64,000 bases of DNA from Flaccisagitta enflata (GCA_965153355.1 OZ231128.1:27962001-28026000); one strand, 5' to 3'. Positions 11,805 to 23,628 are shown, counted from the stretch's first letter. The notes: a model not told the origin generated them from the letters alone. Made by a program: numbers and translations.

Positions 11805-12065
11805 ATATGGGTCTATGGGCTAAGATTTAGGTTTTGAGGCCGGGATTTGGGCCTTAGAGCTGGGATTTGGGTCTTGGGGCTAGAATTTTGGCCTGGGCTT
11901 TGACACTGAGAGTTGGGCCTAGAGGATGGAAATTGAGCCTCTAGGTAGGCTGGGTTATGGGTCTCGAGGCTGGGATTTGGGTTTTGAGGCCCCCCCCCCA
12001 CGCAGAAGAAGAAGAAAGAGAAATTTCCCCATGTGTGAAAGCAAAGGTCATTGGCCCCATCTTTG
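11805..12065. mobile_element. Partial FBA element
   Basis: GGGATTTGGGCCTTAGAGCT-type units of about 20 bp (11825-11990), a C-run, AGAAGAAGAAGAAAG, then TTTCCCCATGTGTGAAAGCA and GGTCATTGGCCCC. It is a decayed right end, and the left inverted end is absent. Confidence 0.65.
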
Positions 12066-12455
12066 ATTGGAGCAACATATTTTTCACTGCGTCATACATT
12101 ACTTTACTGTAGTTTGTAGATTGTATTAGCGTTGTTATTGTTTACACTGTATTTATTCATATTTAAGAATTAGATTTTTACTGCGTTTTCATGTGTTAAC
12201 TGAGTTACATTCGGAACCGATGTCACATTTTTTTTTATACCTATGCATGTGTCTGTCTCAATTTTTGTCCATCCCTCAGTCAATCAGTTTGCTGGTCCAT
12301 GTATTCTTAAGCAGTTGTAAAACAATGGTGATCGATCCATTACGATAGTGTCGCTTTTATATCGTTACATGTTAAGCGAAAAACAAAAGTTTCATTTGAG
12401 ATTTCTTATTCCTGGCGGGCAGGGAAACAGGGAGTATGCAATAAATCGTTATTAA
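12066..12455. other. No feature seen
   Basis: AT-rich spacer. CCATCCCTCAGTCAATCAGT may be a decayed HTE tract, but this is not supported further. Confidence 0.3.
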
Positions 12456-12621
12456 AACAAGGCCGGATACAGGACCAATACAAGTCCCGGACTGGTTGGC
12501 AGGGGCAGAAATACGCGTTTTTGCAATTTTCAACTCGTGCTCAACATAGGACTGACGGACCAACATTCCAACAGATGGACGGACAAAGCCTCTTATAGAG
12601 TCGCTATTCCGCGACTAAAAA
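12456..12621 (+). mobile_element. HTE, type 3
   Basis: Head AACAAGGCCGGATACAGG, subterminal AAGTCCCGGACTGGTTGGC, tract GGACTGACGGACCAAC, tail AAAGCCTCTTATAGAGTCGC, hairpin arm CCGCGACTAAAAA. Confidence 0.8.
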
Positions 12622-12699
12622 GGACATGAGTACATCACTACATGGCCAGGCTTAAAATTTGTGTCAGCCTAGGCTAGAATTTTGAATTCAAAGGGTTAA

Positions 12700-13168
12700 A
12701 TTAGGGCCTGGAGGCTGGAATTGGGGCCTTGAGGCTTGGATTAGGGCCTTGGGCTGGGATTTGAGCTTCAAGGCTGGGATTTGAGCTTCGAGGCTGGGAT
12801 TTGAGCTTTGAGGTTGGGATTTGAGCTTCGGGGCAGGGATTTGAGCTTTGAAGCTGGGATTTGAGCTTCGAGGCCAGGATTTGAGCTTCAAGGCTGGGAT
12901 TTGTGCCTTGAGACTGGGATTTGAGCCTAAGGGCTGGGATTTGAGCCTCGAGGCTGGGATTTTAGCCTGGAGACCGAGATTTGAGCCTCAAGGCTGGGAT
13001 TTGAGCTTCAAAGCGGGGGTGTGAGCCTCGAAGCTAGGATTTGGGTCTCGAGAACAGGATTTGGGCCTTGAGGGGGAGACAGAGAAGGAGAAGAAGAAGA
13101 AGGAGAAGGAGAAATTTCCCCTATGTGTGAAAGCATAGGTCATCGGCCCCTTTGGGGCCGCTGCCCAA
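12700..13168. mobile_element. FBA element, left end missing
   Basis: About 18 units close to GCTTCGAGGCTGGGATTTGA (20 bp) run from 12705 to 13075, then a purine tract GGAGAAGAAGAAGAAGGAG, then the right end CATAGGTCATCGGCCCCTTT and GGGGCCGCTGCCC. Units are very alike within this copy and differ from other copies. Confidence 0.8.
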
Positions 13169-13169
13169 A

Positions 13170-13176
13170 AACAACG

Positions 13177-13242
<66 letters not shown>

Positions 13243-13394
13243 TAAACAACTATGACAACAACAACAACAACAGTAACGATTATTACTATGCTGTTACCAA
13301 TCTTGTAAATGAATGAATGAATGAATGAAGGAATGAATGAATGAATGAATGAATGAATGAATGAATGATTGAATGAATGAATGAATGAATGAAC
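13170..13394. repeat. (AAC)n and (ATGA)n microsatellites
   Basis: (CAA)n at 13170-13276 with a small break, then (GAAT)n at 13311-13394. They abut the right end of the FBA element. Confidence 0.93.
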
Positions 13395-13974
13395 AGCTTC
13401 GCAAAAACAATCATGATAAAGTGTATATATGAACGATTGCTGATTATAAAATTGCATGACAATATCTCATTGAAAGGAAACCGTCAAGATAAAAAAAAAG
13501 CAAAAAATGTTTGTTTTCTGTACTTTTTTGCCTAGAACTTCATCTGATAGTAAAAATTAGGGTAAAAAAAATCTTATTTTATATTTTTTATCCATCAAAA
13601 ATATATTAAGAGCATTTTGAGATATTTTCTCATGCAAAAAACTTGAAAAATACAAAAAAAGCTAGAAAACTGAATAAATCATATTTTAATATATAATAAT
13701 TAATATTTAGCTCACCAAAACAGATTTTGCATTGATTTTTTTTGTTTTATTATCACAAAGTTATATATTAAAAGAAAATTCAAGAAAAAATTGTTTTATG
13801 ACAACTAAATTTTTTGGCCTTGGTGACTGGCAATTTTCACATGATCTTGCACCGTGTCGTAATGAAAAAAAAAGTTTTAAGTGGTTTTGAGTGGCGATGT
13901 TGATATGGCCCACGCTCCGTTTCCTCCCCTTGTTTTGTGTCTTCTTTTTCTTCTCTCGAATATTTTGCGTCTTC
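13395..13974. other. No feature seen
   Basis: AT-rich DNA; a minus-strand frame near 13800-14040 overlaps HTE sequence and is not supported. Confidence 0.4.
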
Positions 13975-14110
13975 AGTCGCGGACTGGCAACCCTATAAGA
14001 AGCTTTGTACATCCGTCTGTCCATTAATCCATTGGTTGATGTATCCATTAGTCCATCAATCCGTTAGTCCATCAGTCCGTTGGTCGGTCCGTCCGCAGTA
14101 ATGCTCAGAT
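13975..14110 (-). mobile_element. HTE tail, type 3
   Basis: CAGTCGCGGACTGGCAACCC and TATAAGAAGCTTTGTACATCCGTC give an inverted decayed tail, followed by GTCC/ATCC repeats to GTCGGTCCGTCCGC. The head has been lost next to the GT array. Confidence 0.55.
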
Positions 14111-14138
14111 CAAAACGCGCATATTAGATGCAACGGTT

Positions 14139-14203
14139 GTGTTTGTTTGTTTGTTTGTTTGTTTGTTTGTTTGTTTGTTTGTTTGTTTGTTTGTTTGTTT
14201 GTT

Positions 14204-14293
<90 letters not shown>
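14139..14293. repeat. Compound (GTTT)n, (GT)n
   Basis: (TTTG)n at 14139-14209 changes directly into (GT)n at 14210-14293. Confidence 0.95.
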
Positions 14294-14296
<3 letters not shown>

Positions 14297-14349
14297 AGTT
14301 CACTATTCGTTAGCGGGAAGGCAAAGGCAGTTAGAGATCATAGGTGATG

Positions 14350-14509
14350 TACCGACGAACTAATAGACGGATAGGCGGACAGGTGCACGGACAGACAAGC
14401 GGAGTTAATAGAGTCGCGATACCGCGGATGAATATATGGTGGCTCACTCCACCATAGACTTGGTTGTATATCATAGACTTGGTTGTATATCATAGACTTG
14501 GTTGTATAT
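14350..14509 (+). repeat. HTE tail fragment and 19-bp triplicate
   Basis: GTACCGACGAACTAATAGAC to AGAGTCGCGATACCGCGGAT (14350-14430) is an HTE tail with a decayed hairpin. Three exact copies of CATAGACTTGGTTGTATAT follow at 14453-14509. Confidence 0.65.
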
Positions 14510-15017
14510 CAAGATGTTATGTATCAAATTTGCCAATCTGCAGTTGTTGCGTCATCTTTTAGTCGCGTTCCTCGTGGCTTTATAGATTATGTCCTCCTGT
14601 CCTCCTGTAAGTAGATCCGTCGTCAAAAAATACTAATTTTTCATTTAATCTTCCACCACTCTTTTCTGTTTTAGCTGGAATCTAAAACCGACACCTTTCT
14701 AAGACCAACCATTTGGAACTTCCCTTCCCGTATGTCCTATTGTCCTTGGAGGCAGACCAAGGTGGAAGAAGGAGAAAAAGTTACCATTTCTAAACCTAGG
14801 AGACCGCGCGCGCGTAAAGGAGCTAATATCAATGAAGGTGCAATTTTCCAAGGCGCGATTCCTGGGAATTACTCCATCCAATCAATCAACGATCACCCTT
14901 GACGATAATTCTTCCAGTTTTAATAGCGTCATAATCCAAGGTGGTAATCTCAACGCTCGCGCGCGCGCGGAAGCTTCATTAAAAAGGACGACGCATGCGC
15001 GCGCAGTTCACACTCAC
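14510..15017. other. Spacer with CpG-rich patches
   Basis: Contains CGCGCGCG runs near 14805 and 14960 and a fragment CTTTTAGTCGCGTTCCTCGTG at 14556 like a decayed HTE tail. No gene is supported. Confidence 0.3.
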
Positions 15018-15082
15018 CGTAATGTTTCTTGGCCGCGTCGTCGGGCGAGCAACCGTCACATTTAGCACTGTGGTTTCCATCA
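15018..15082 (-). CDS. Candidate internal exon, Cys-containing
   Basis: On the minus strand a pyrimidine stretch TTTTTCCCCTGCCC precedes possible acceptors (TTGCTTAG). A strong donor, CATTACG then GTGAGTG, closes a 65-bp open segment at 15018. One frame reads DGNHSAKCDGCSPDDAAKKH. I do not recognise the protein and found no partner exon, so this may be chance. Confidence 0.22.
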
Positions 15083-15296
15083 CTAAGCAACTTGGTCACG
15101 TTGGGCAGGGGAAAAAGTACATGATAAAACACGTTTTGCTTTAAGTATTGTTGACTTAATGATAAACAGATCCTTAAAAAGTCAAACCAATAGATGGACC
15201 AATAGATGGACCAATGGTGAGATTTATGAATCCATTTATAATCCTTGTCTTGGAATTATTGATTTTCTTGCACGGAGCTGAAACCCCTAATCATTG

Positions 15297-15572
15297 CATT
15301 AGAAAAATCAGAAGCCACTCTTTCAGTGTTTTCAATTCCCGCAAAATAATAGTCGGAAGATACGCATCTAACCTGGACGAACGAAAAACCGCCAATAGTT
15401 CTCATCCTCCTCCATCATTATTTTGGCGGTCCATGTTTTTTTCAGCTTTGTTTGGAAAATAGAAATCAATTACTGATTTAATATGTGAAGTTGAACTGCG
15501 TATGAGAACAAAGTTGATAACTTGCTTTTATAGGCCAACCTTTTTTCAGAGTGGCTTCTGACTTCTCTAATG
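15297..15572. mobile_element. Small TIR element
   Basis: CATTAGAAAAATCAGAAGCC at 15297 is answered by GGCTTCTGACTTCTCTAATG ending at 15572; the inverted match continues inward through CACTCT/AGAGTG. The 82-residue frame beginning at 15214 overlaps this element and looks fortuitous. Confidence 0.6.
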
Positions 15573-15718
15573 AAAGTTTTTCAAATAGATGTATGTCTTG
15601 GTTATATCTGAATACATAGCTTCAGAAGAAATTCAAAAATTCAAAATAAAATGTTGAAAATCAGATTTAAAAAAAAGATCCATAATATGATCCATGATTG
15701 ATATTAGACTATCAATTT

Positions 15719-16040
15719 ACCGTATTTCCTCTAATTAGCGCCCGGGGCGCTTACAAAATTGAAAAATGATATTGCTTGTTTTACCTTCTAATTAGGAAAT
15801 AAGAGAAAGAATAGAATACTAAAAAATAATATATAGCCCAAAATTCAGAGCAGGAAGTGATAAAAAAAATGTGATTTTAATACAAATATCCACTCAAAAA
15901 TTTAGAAAGGTGACATTGAAAAATTGTATATTTGACAATTCTAAATAAATAGTAAAGTAAAGGTGAGATGAGAATTTTTTTTCAAAACAGGGGGGGGGGG
16001 CGCTAATTAGAGGAGGGGCGCTGATTAGAGGGAATACGGT
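15719..16040. mobile_element. MITE with ACCGTATTTCC termini
   Basis: ACCGTATTTCCTCTAATTAG and GCGCTGATTAGAGGGAATAC-GGT are inverted ends, with GCGCC repeats inside each end (GCGCCCGGGGCGC on the left, GGGGGGCGCTAATTAGAGG on the right). Flanks ATCAATTT (left) and ATCAAATTT (right) resemble an 8-9-bp target duplication. There is no coding capacity. Confidence 0.7.
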
Positions 16041-16300
16041 ATCAAATTTTACCCGTGTATATTTTGTCCCAAAATGTTATGTTCTCATCCTTCTGCAGAT
16101 CCTTCACGCATTCACATGGGAGTGCGTGGTATCAAGTGACACACGCGGAGCAGTGCTCCAGGAGGTAGGAAATTGAGAAAGGATGAAATGAGGGAAAACC
16201 TGAATATTTTCTTCCTTTTTTCATTCCCTCATCTCCATAAAACATACATCATAATCTCCTGTTGCTTTCTTTTCCGTTCCTTCTTTCTTTTTACCCATCT
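16041..16300. other. No feature seen
   Basis: Short spacer before the TTTC array. Confidence 0.3.
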
Positions 16301-16303
16301 TTC

Positions 16304-16309
16304 TTTTTT

Positions 16310-16349
<40 letters not shown>

Positions 16350-16353
16350 TTTT

Positions 16354-16441
<88 letters not shown>

Positions 16442-16880
16442 TTTTTCTTTTTTTCTTTTTTTCCTTTTTTCTTTTTTTCTTTTTTTTTATTCATTTATTA
16501 TTTCATTCATTTATTATTTCATTCATTTATTAATGTATCAATTTATTCATTCATTCATACATCCACTTGTTCTTCCAATCATTCAGTCATTCATTTATTC
16601 ATTCATTCATTCATTCATTTATTCCGTCGTTCGTTCGGTGTTGATCCTATCATTGATTGATTGATTGATTGATCGGTCATTCAATAATTCATCAGTTCAT
16701 TTGTTTGTTCTTTCACTATTTGATTTACCCATTCATTCATCAACTCAACAATTCATTGATTCATTTATCCATTCATCATCTCTTTTTCTCATTTTGTCCC
16801 TATATTTCAGTCTGTCTGTCTGTCTGTCTGTCTGTGTCTCTCTCTGTCTCTGTCTCTCTCTCTGTCTCTCTCTCTCTCTG

Positions 16881-16960
<80 letters not shown>
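16304..16960. repeat. Compound (TTTC)n, (ATTC)n, (CTGT)n, (CT)n block
   Basis: (TTTC)n to about 16488, degenerate ATTC/TCATTC to about 16780, CTGT units at 16811-16835, then CT-rich DNA to 16960 ending in ATCATCATC. FFLS- and FIHS-type frames are artefacts. Confidence 0.93.
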
Positions 16961-16965
<5 letters not shown>

Positions 16966-17877
16966 CATCATCTTTTCACCATATACCGAGCGCCGGCGCT
17001 CGCTCTCGCGCTGAAGTGTTGCTCACTTTTTTCTCTCTCTTTTCTACATATTTCCTCCCATTTTTTGGGTCCTTCCCCGTTTTCAAACTAGAGCGCGCTT
17101 CTGCGTGCGCGTGACCTTTTTTGCCGACCCGCAGCTGAATCTATTTTATACAAATTTGACCTCTGCTCGTTTATCACCATTTTTTTTCCTTTTGCATTGC
17201 TCTATTTTTTTCTCTCTTTTTTTCTATCTCTCTTCATTTCTTTCTCTTTCCCCTGCTTTCCTTTCATTCTTCTTCAGCTCTTCGTCCTTCATCTTGTCGC
17301 GCGCTCGCGCGCGAGCAAAGTTCTCCTTATTATTACTTTTTTGACTTGGCCTTTTCACACGGTTTCGAACTGGCAGTCATATTTTCGGCAACCCTGTATA
17401 AGCTGTATTCATGAGAAAGAGACGATGGATTGTTTCAAGCCAAAGCTTAAGATATAAGGTTATATATTCTCGCGTGATGATGAAGGGGGTCCGAGTTTAT
17501 GTATATGTAGATCTTTTTTAAAAATGTCAAAAACTCGGGTGGGTGGAGTTCTCTGATCATAAATGAATAACACAGCACAGACCACTGTCATGAAAAAGAT
17601 TTTGGGTAGAAAGAAGAGGGGCGCATCGACAAACAAGGCGTCACATGATCCTCATTGCAATTCCCATCAATCCCGACTGGTACAACCTGACCTTTGACCT
17701 CCGCGGGGGGAACTTCCCTCGTTGCCATCGCAAGTCCCCGCCTGAGTTCCACCATCTTTTTATGCTCGTTTTTCGTAGGCTATAATTCGTCCATTTCCTC
17801 TTCCATGCCTTCGCGGCTGGTTCCAGATTTAGAAAAATAAAAAATTTAGCAAATGCTTAGCTGGGGTGGCCAAAATA
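16961..17877. other. Pyrimidine-rich to mixed DNA, no firm gene
   Basis: TC-rich DNA with inverted CGCGCTCGCGCGCGAGC near 17298. A 46-codon frame from the ATG at about 17655 (starts MILIAIPINPDWYNLT) is open, but no splice partner or homologue was recognised. Confidence 0.3.
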
Positions 17878-18228
17878 AAGGTGCGTTTCTAGTCAGAGAC
17901 AATCGCGTTTTTAACGGGCCACTCAGTCGTTCGCTCGCTGTTGTTTGCTGCACCGCTTATCCGCTCACTCGCTCCGCAGCGCTCCGCAGCGCTCCACAGC
18001 GCTTCGCAGTCCGCAGCGCTCCACAGCGCTCCACAGCGCTTCGCATTCCGCACCACTCACTCCACTCACTCGCTCCGCACAGTCCGCTTTGCTATGCTTG
18101 CTCCATTCACCAGCTTGCTCACTCTGCTCACTCTCTCGTGGGACAGTAAAATTTATGAAAATATGTTCACGCCGTAAACGCGTTTCACAGGAACAAACGC
18201 GTTTTTCATCTTCACTAGAAACACGCCC
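17878..18228. mobile_element. Probable TIR element with GCTCCGCAGC repeats
   Basis: AGGTGCGTTTCTAGTCAGAG on the left and TTCACTAGAAACACGCCCT on the right are imperfect inverted ends, and CGCGTTTTT/AAACGCGTTT pairs occur just inside. The middle holds tandem GCTCCGCAGC/GCTCCACAGC units (17975-18050). No target duplication was settled. Confidence 0.45.
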
Positions 18229-18576
18229 TCAACTCACTTCCTGATCTCTTTACTGTTCATACTTGGATGGGCGGTCATTAGGTCGGTTCATCTTTCCGTT
18301 TGTATGATTCTTCGCCTTCAAGCGGTTGTTAATTGTTGCTTCACTACTCATGGTCAAATGTCGTGTCCACTACCTTGCCATATAATTATGCTATACTTTT
18401 TTGGCATTATAGGTCTTCTAAATGGGAGCAGCTCGTAGAAAAAAGCATTGCTTCATTCGAGAAACCAAATAACTATGGCAAAAATAAAAAAGACAGTGAT
18501 TTTCAAAGTGGCACTACAAGCCCATTTTTTGGAATAACTTCAAATCCTTTTAGGTGGTAGTAGTATGACAAATTTG
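18229..18576. other. No feature seen
   Basis: AT-rich spacer with one short unsupported frame. Confidence 0.35.
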
Positions 18577-18975
18577 TGACTCAGCAAAAAAATCAGAACT
18601 CAAAAAAGTTGAATTTTGTGGCTCTAGCGACAATTTTTGCATAATTTGTCAAATGATGATTCGCCAATGGCGTATGATTTTCACTTGACATACAATTGTA
18701 ACTGCAAGCTTATTTTTTTAAGCAGCCTCAAAAATCTTCTCAGGCGTTCATAGTATGTTGATTTTGTGACTCAGCAAAAAAATCAGAACTCAAAAAAGTT
18801 CATTTTTGTACCTGTAGCATCAATTTTTGTAAAAGTTGTCAAAATGAATTTTCTAAAAGTTGTAAATATGGAGTTTTTTCCCTTCTTTAATTTCTGATGT
18901 TTTTTCACAAAAAATGATGCTACGGGCTCAAAAATTAACTTTTTTGAGTTCTGATTTTTTTGCTGAGTAGGTAAT
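18577..18975. repeat. Direct and inverted copies of a 35-bp motif
   Basis: GTGACTCAGCAAAAAAATCA and AGAACTCAAAAAAGTT occur at 18577 and again at 18766. The inverted form AACTTTTTTGAGTTCTGATT plus TTTTTGCTGAGTAGG lies at about 18930-18972. The 18766 and 18930 copies can form a long stem around a loop of about 100 bp. Confidence 0.7.
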
Positions 18976-19571
18976 TTGATTAACTATTACTCCCTAAAAG
19001 AATTTTAAGCAGATCAAAAAAATGAATGCGTAGGAATATATTGAAATTACTGTCTTTTTTTTCTTTGCCATGGTTAATAAATCCCGAGGCTAATGACCTC
19101 GCCCAGGCCTTGATTTCTCCGTCTGTGTAAATGCTATTGGTTAATGCATCATTGTTTTCGTGCTTCACTTAGTGTGTTGATAATTCGAATTACATGACCG
19201 CAGGGTGGCAGAAACAGGGGCACACTTGGCAAATTGTGCCTCGGAACTATAGCACAAAAGTCGGACTTATAGATTTGATAATTGAAAAAAATTAGGGAAA
19301 AGAAGAAAAAAGTAAGTGGAAAATGGAAAAATCAGAAGGATAAATAGGGTATTAATTTTGATCACTTTTACTTTTGTTTCCATGAATTGAAAAGAAAAAT
19401 GCAGAAAACTAGTAGTTTTATGCAATATTTTCATAATAATAGTTGATCTTTAAAAGTCGGACTTATAGCGCTGCGAAAATTTGTGCCTTGGACCTATAGA
19501 ATTTTCTGCTACCCTGAATGACCAAAGAAGAGACCGATGGACGTACCAACTTGTTAACGGATTATGAAATG
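18976..19571. other. No feature seen
   Basis: AT-rich DNA. AAAAGTCGGACTTATAG occurs twice (19256 and 19453) but no element was delimited. Confidence 0.35.
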
Positions 19572-19785
19572 CAACAAGGCCGGATACACGGATACGAAGT
19601 CGCGTGCGGGTGAGCAGGGGCCGTGCGGGTGAGCAGGGGCCGTATTTGAGGTCACTAGACCATTTGGGCAGGAGTGGTGAGGTCAAAAAAGTGAAACAAA
19701 TAAAAAAAGTAAAATGGGGACGGACTGACCGACGGACAAAGCGGGGTGTAGTGTCACGTAGGGTCGTAGCACGCGACTAAAAAAA
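19572..19785 (+). mobile_element. HTE, type 1
   Basis: Head AACAAGGCCGGATACACGG, subterminal AAGTCGCGTGCGGGTGAGC with a 19-bp tandem duplication (GTGCGGGTGAGCAGGGGCC twice), tail AAAGCGGGGTGTAGTGTCAC, and intact right hairpin arm GCACGCGACT with a degraded left arm. Confidence 0.8.
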
Positions 19786-20371
19786 AGACCATCATAGTTA
19801 AGAGCGGATGTGCACAAGCCGTAATGGAAGCAGTTGAACTACATGCCGGAATAGTACTGATACGAAGCAGCCCGTTAACGATGAGAAAAGATAAAGGTGC
19901 CTGACAACTGACCCACAGACCAATCAACAATGCAAGCAACTGACAGACTAGCACTATTGAGTGTTGATCCAACGGACAAAGCAACATAAAGAGTGAAGAA
20001 GACCAAAATTTGTAGTTTCAAAAGGATAAGAAATTAAGAAAAGAGGGATAAGAAAGAAACGATCAAGAGCCCGAGTTGTACAGACAGAGGTTGAGAGATA
20101 GGAATTATCATTTTATTCATAACTTACGTCATTACCTATCTATTTTTTTTTCTTTTTCTGTCTCATTGTGCCCTAACGTATTTTTGTTCCGCGCTACACC
20201 TCTGTGTGAATAAATGTCATATATTAAAGAGATGATTGTCCTTCACTCATCCTCTTTTCCTACAAAGCCTCTTTTGTCAACCCAGATTCTGCTTGTGTAC
20301 TTCTGTGTACTTCTGTCACTCTCAGCCGAAATTGGAATAATGGGATACTTCGTTATTTTGCCTTCCATCGC
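19786..20371. other. No feature seen
   Basis: Unique-looking DNA with no supported gene; minus-strand open frames here have no splice or start support. Confidence 0.35.
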
Positions 20372-20571
20372 TTTTTAGTCGCGTGCTACGCGACTCTACA
20401 ACCCGCTTTGTCGGTCCGTACGTTGGTCCGTTGGTCCGTCCGTCGCACTTTACTTTTTTTTGGTTTTTGGGGTCTTTGGCCTTACTGCTCCTGCCCAAAT
20501 GATGGAGTGGCCTCAAATATGGCCCCTGCCCACCCGCACGCGACTTCGGTAGCCGTGTATCCGGCCTTGTT
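20372..20571 (-). mobile_element. HTE, type 1, well preserved
   Basis: Inverted copy with hairpin AGTCGCGTGCTACGCGACT, tail CTACAACCCGCTTTGTCGG, (GTCC)n, middle GGCCTTACTGCTCCTGCCC, head GCACGCGACTTCGGTAGCCG and TGTATCCGGCCTTGTT. It is a good reference copy for the type 1 consensus. Confidence 0.88.
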
Positions 20572-20823
20572 TTTATTATGAGTAAAATGTATCCTGGACT
20601 AGAGAGCACGGCCTGAAATGAAGAGAAAGCTATAGCTAGCTAAAAACTAACACAAAATTTGAAACTTCGCGCTTGTTTATAGGTGGTGGTCTACAACTCG
20701 GTCTTGTTCATGTAATCATTTCATCTTCGTCCTAATTCCAGTCCGCTTTTTGTTCTACCACGGTACCAAAAAAAAAAAAAAAAAATTGAAACGGTTGTCA
20801 TTGTTACATTTAGAATTTCGATT

Positions 20824-20829
20824 TTATTT
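20824..20829 (-). promoter_or_regulatory. Possible poly(A) signal of the ShKT gene
   Basis: AATAAA on the minus strand, about 132 nt beyond the stop codon at 20961. It lies in A/T-rich DNA, so chance occurrence is possible. Confidence 0.4.
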
Positions 20830-20960
20830 TTTGAAAACATTTTGACAGGCTGTCTTTAAGTACATATCAGTTTGCAAAAATAAGAAAAAATTGAGAGTGA
20901 AAAAAAAACATGTTGCTTAGGAAACTCGGCGCAAAAAAGGAGGCGGAAGCGGATGTGAGT

Positions 20961-23585
20961 TTAGACGCAGAGCTCGCAAGCTTTTTTGCAGTAACGGTTC
21001 ATGTAACCAGCGGCCGATTCACACCAACCGTCGGCTTTCCTACGTGCAGCAAAAAGCGAAAAGAGGAAGAAAGTAAAAGGTGGGAAAGGGTGTTGGGATG
21101 TTGGGGTTTTGGGGTGTTGGTTTGGGGGTGTTGGGGTGTTGGGAAGAATTAATTGGCGTTTGTGATGCTGTTGTGGAGAAAGAGTTATGATGTCGGGTAC
21201 AAAGTGTTATAGTGTTGGTGCGACAGTGTTGGTTTTGGGGAGAGAATGATGGTGTTGTAGGGAAAGAGATCGGGTGACGGTGTTGGGTGAAGAGAGATTG
21301 TGTTGGTGAAAGAGTTATGGTGTTGTGACCAGACCGTTGAATTATACAGAAGCGAGAAACGCCGCTTCTCGGTAGGCAAGGAGGCAACTCGAAAAATCTT
21401 GAAATTTTGAACACAGTAAAATGACATTGAAGTCAAAATTTGAACGTTTGTCAGCGGCTACTTACATTCTTTTACAGGTACCACCTTGCCAATAAGTATA
21501 CCGAAACCTTCAACAAAAGATATCTCATTTTCTGGAACAGCTACTAACTTAAAAAAAAAATAAACTTCGTCAAATTATCTTCAAAATGAATGCAATCTGG
21601 TTTCTGTAGCTTCAGCCATTTAGAAATGGCAAGCAAAGCAATGAAACCATTTTCACAAAAGCTTTAAAATCATGAGTGAAAAAGGCTGGTGTCATGCTAA
21701 GCCAACCATGGACGGGGTGAAATTCGTCAATCTTACATGTTGGAAAATTGAAGAAAATCATACATCATCATGTAGCTTAGCCATTATTACATATGGATCC
21801 ATACTTGGATTTTCTTAAGTACGCTCATTTTTCATGCAAATTAGGCTTAAATAGATATTGTTGGCAATTTTATTACTAGAAAATTTAGCTAAATACGAAT
21901 AAGAAATCAATATGATAGTAAAATTCTTATTGATAAGATTCAAACAAATATGTGTGATCATGTTTCTGAGATTTTTTTGAATTTTTTCAGTTTTTAAAAA
22001 AAATCTCTATAAGTACCATTTCTGGCTGGGTGGGCTGTTGGAAGAAAATTTTTTTCCCCAAGCTCTTTTTTATGCCAGTGACAAGGAATCTTTAAAGGAA
22101 GCTTCATGAAAAATTTCAACCAAATCGGACAATTACTTTAGAAGTTATGCCATTTTTTTATTTTTTCATCTGGTAGGCTGGTTGGTCTGGTTGGACTGCT
22201 TGACATTCTGTAGGTCGCATCAGAATTTAGGCAAAAGACCCTCTTGGTCTAGGTATCAACCATGCAAAATTTCAATGGGCTAGCTCAAACCGTTCCTGAG
22301 ATATGCCAATTTCAATTTTAAGAAATTTTATCAAATTAAGACACAAAAGCATCGCGCATTTGTGTGAGGAGCGCTGTGTGGAAACAAAGAATTAACTACG
22401 ACGATCGTCCGACGAGCGTATCAATTCTGTTCACACTTCGAGGACCAACAAAATGTAAAATTTCATTGTGGCTTAACGCTTGGGAGTTAAGATTTCAAAT
22501 TATCAGGGTATAATCAAAATTTCACGCTCTTTCACATGGTGTTGTCAGTTTTCATGTGAATTGTGTCACTTTGACACAACAGTGGCATATCTAAAGCGTT
22601 AGGTATGCGTTAGGTTCAAGTTTGGGGGTGTGCGCGAATTGATACGCTCCAAAAAAATGCTGTATCTCCTCTTAGGATCAACCCAACAACATGAAAAAGG
22701 AGAGAAATGTCCTTCAAGTAGTTGCCCATCAAATGGAAAAAGAAAAAATGCTTGATGTTGAAGACAAATGAGGTTAGAAAAAATAAATATCATAACATTC
22801 AATCTTGAGAGAAAAAAAGTAAAAAAATCGAGAAGGGGTAAATTTGATTTTTATACCATTTTTTGACAACTTATTGATTGAGTAGTGAGTTGAATTTTTT
22901 TGTGTATCCTGTGGGATTGATACTAGTTGATAAAACTCATCATATCATAAGATGCGCCATTTTTTGATTGGTTTTGCTTGCTATTTCTTATAGGAGACAG
23001 AATGGAGACACGCCAAAAAGAGCCCTCTGAACAAATTTTTAGACCCTCTAGGGGTAGGGAGGGTCACAAAAAACGGTTTGAAATTGTACACTGGGTAGTT
23101 ATGAATGTCTTTGAACCATTTAAATCATTTATAATGCTGTATCTGAAGCTTGAGCCAACATAGATTGGCAGAAAGTCGGGCCCTCAAGCATGCTGTGGAA
23201 CCGTGACATTTGCCAAAAGTCAAATCTTTAGAGACAGCTTCTACTAAGGATATCTCGGCTTCTAGAAATGTTAGAAATGTGAGAAAAGGGGTTATTTTGT
23301 TTAGGTTGGACAGGCTTTTCTTTCATATTTTGGCTAGATAAATTTGAGTTGGTCATGTTGGAAATTTGATGAGATAAATTTTGCTCCTCGGAAGGTTTGA
23401 ATGATTTGAAGGTCTGAATGTGACAACTGTGATAAGGATGATGGCGTTGTTTTGATTAATTATGATAGTGTTGAGATGAGTGAGATGGTTTGTGGTTCCG
23501 AGTAGGACGTAAAGAGAGAAGAGAAGGGTTTAAAGAAGAGTAAACAACTTGATTGACAACGAGGGACCAAAAAGTTGCCCAATTT

Positions 23586-23628
<43 letters not shown>

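Noticed and set aside
15214-15462. 82-codon frame with a signal-peptide-like start
   Set aside because: Its body lies across a small TIR element (15297-15572), and no splice partner or homologous domain was seen.
17655-17795. 46-codon frame MILIAIPINPDWYNLT...
   Set aside because: Short, with no splice or domain evidence; retained only as a note in the region entry.
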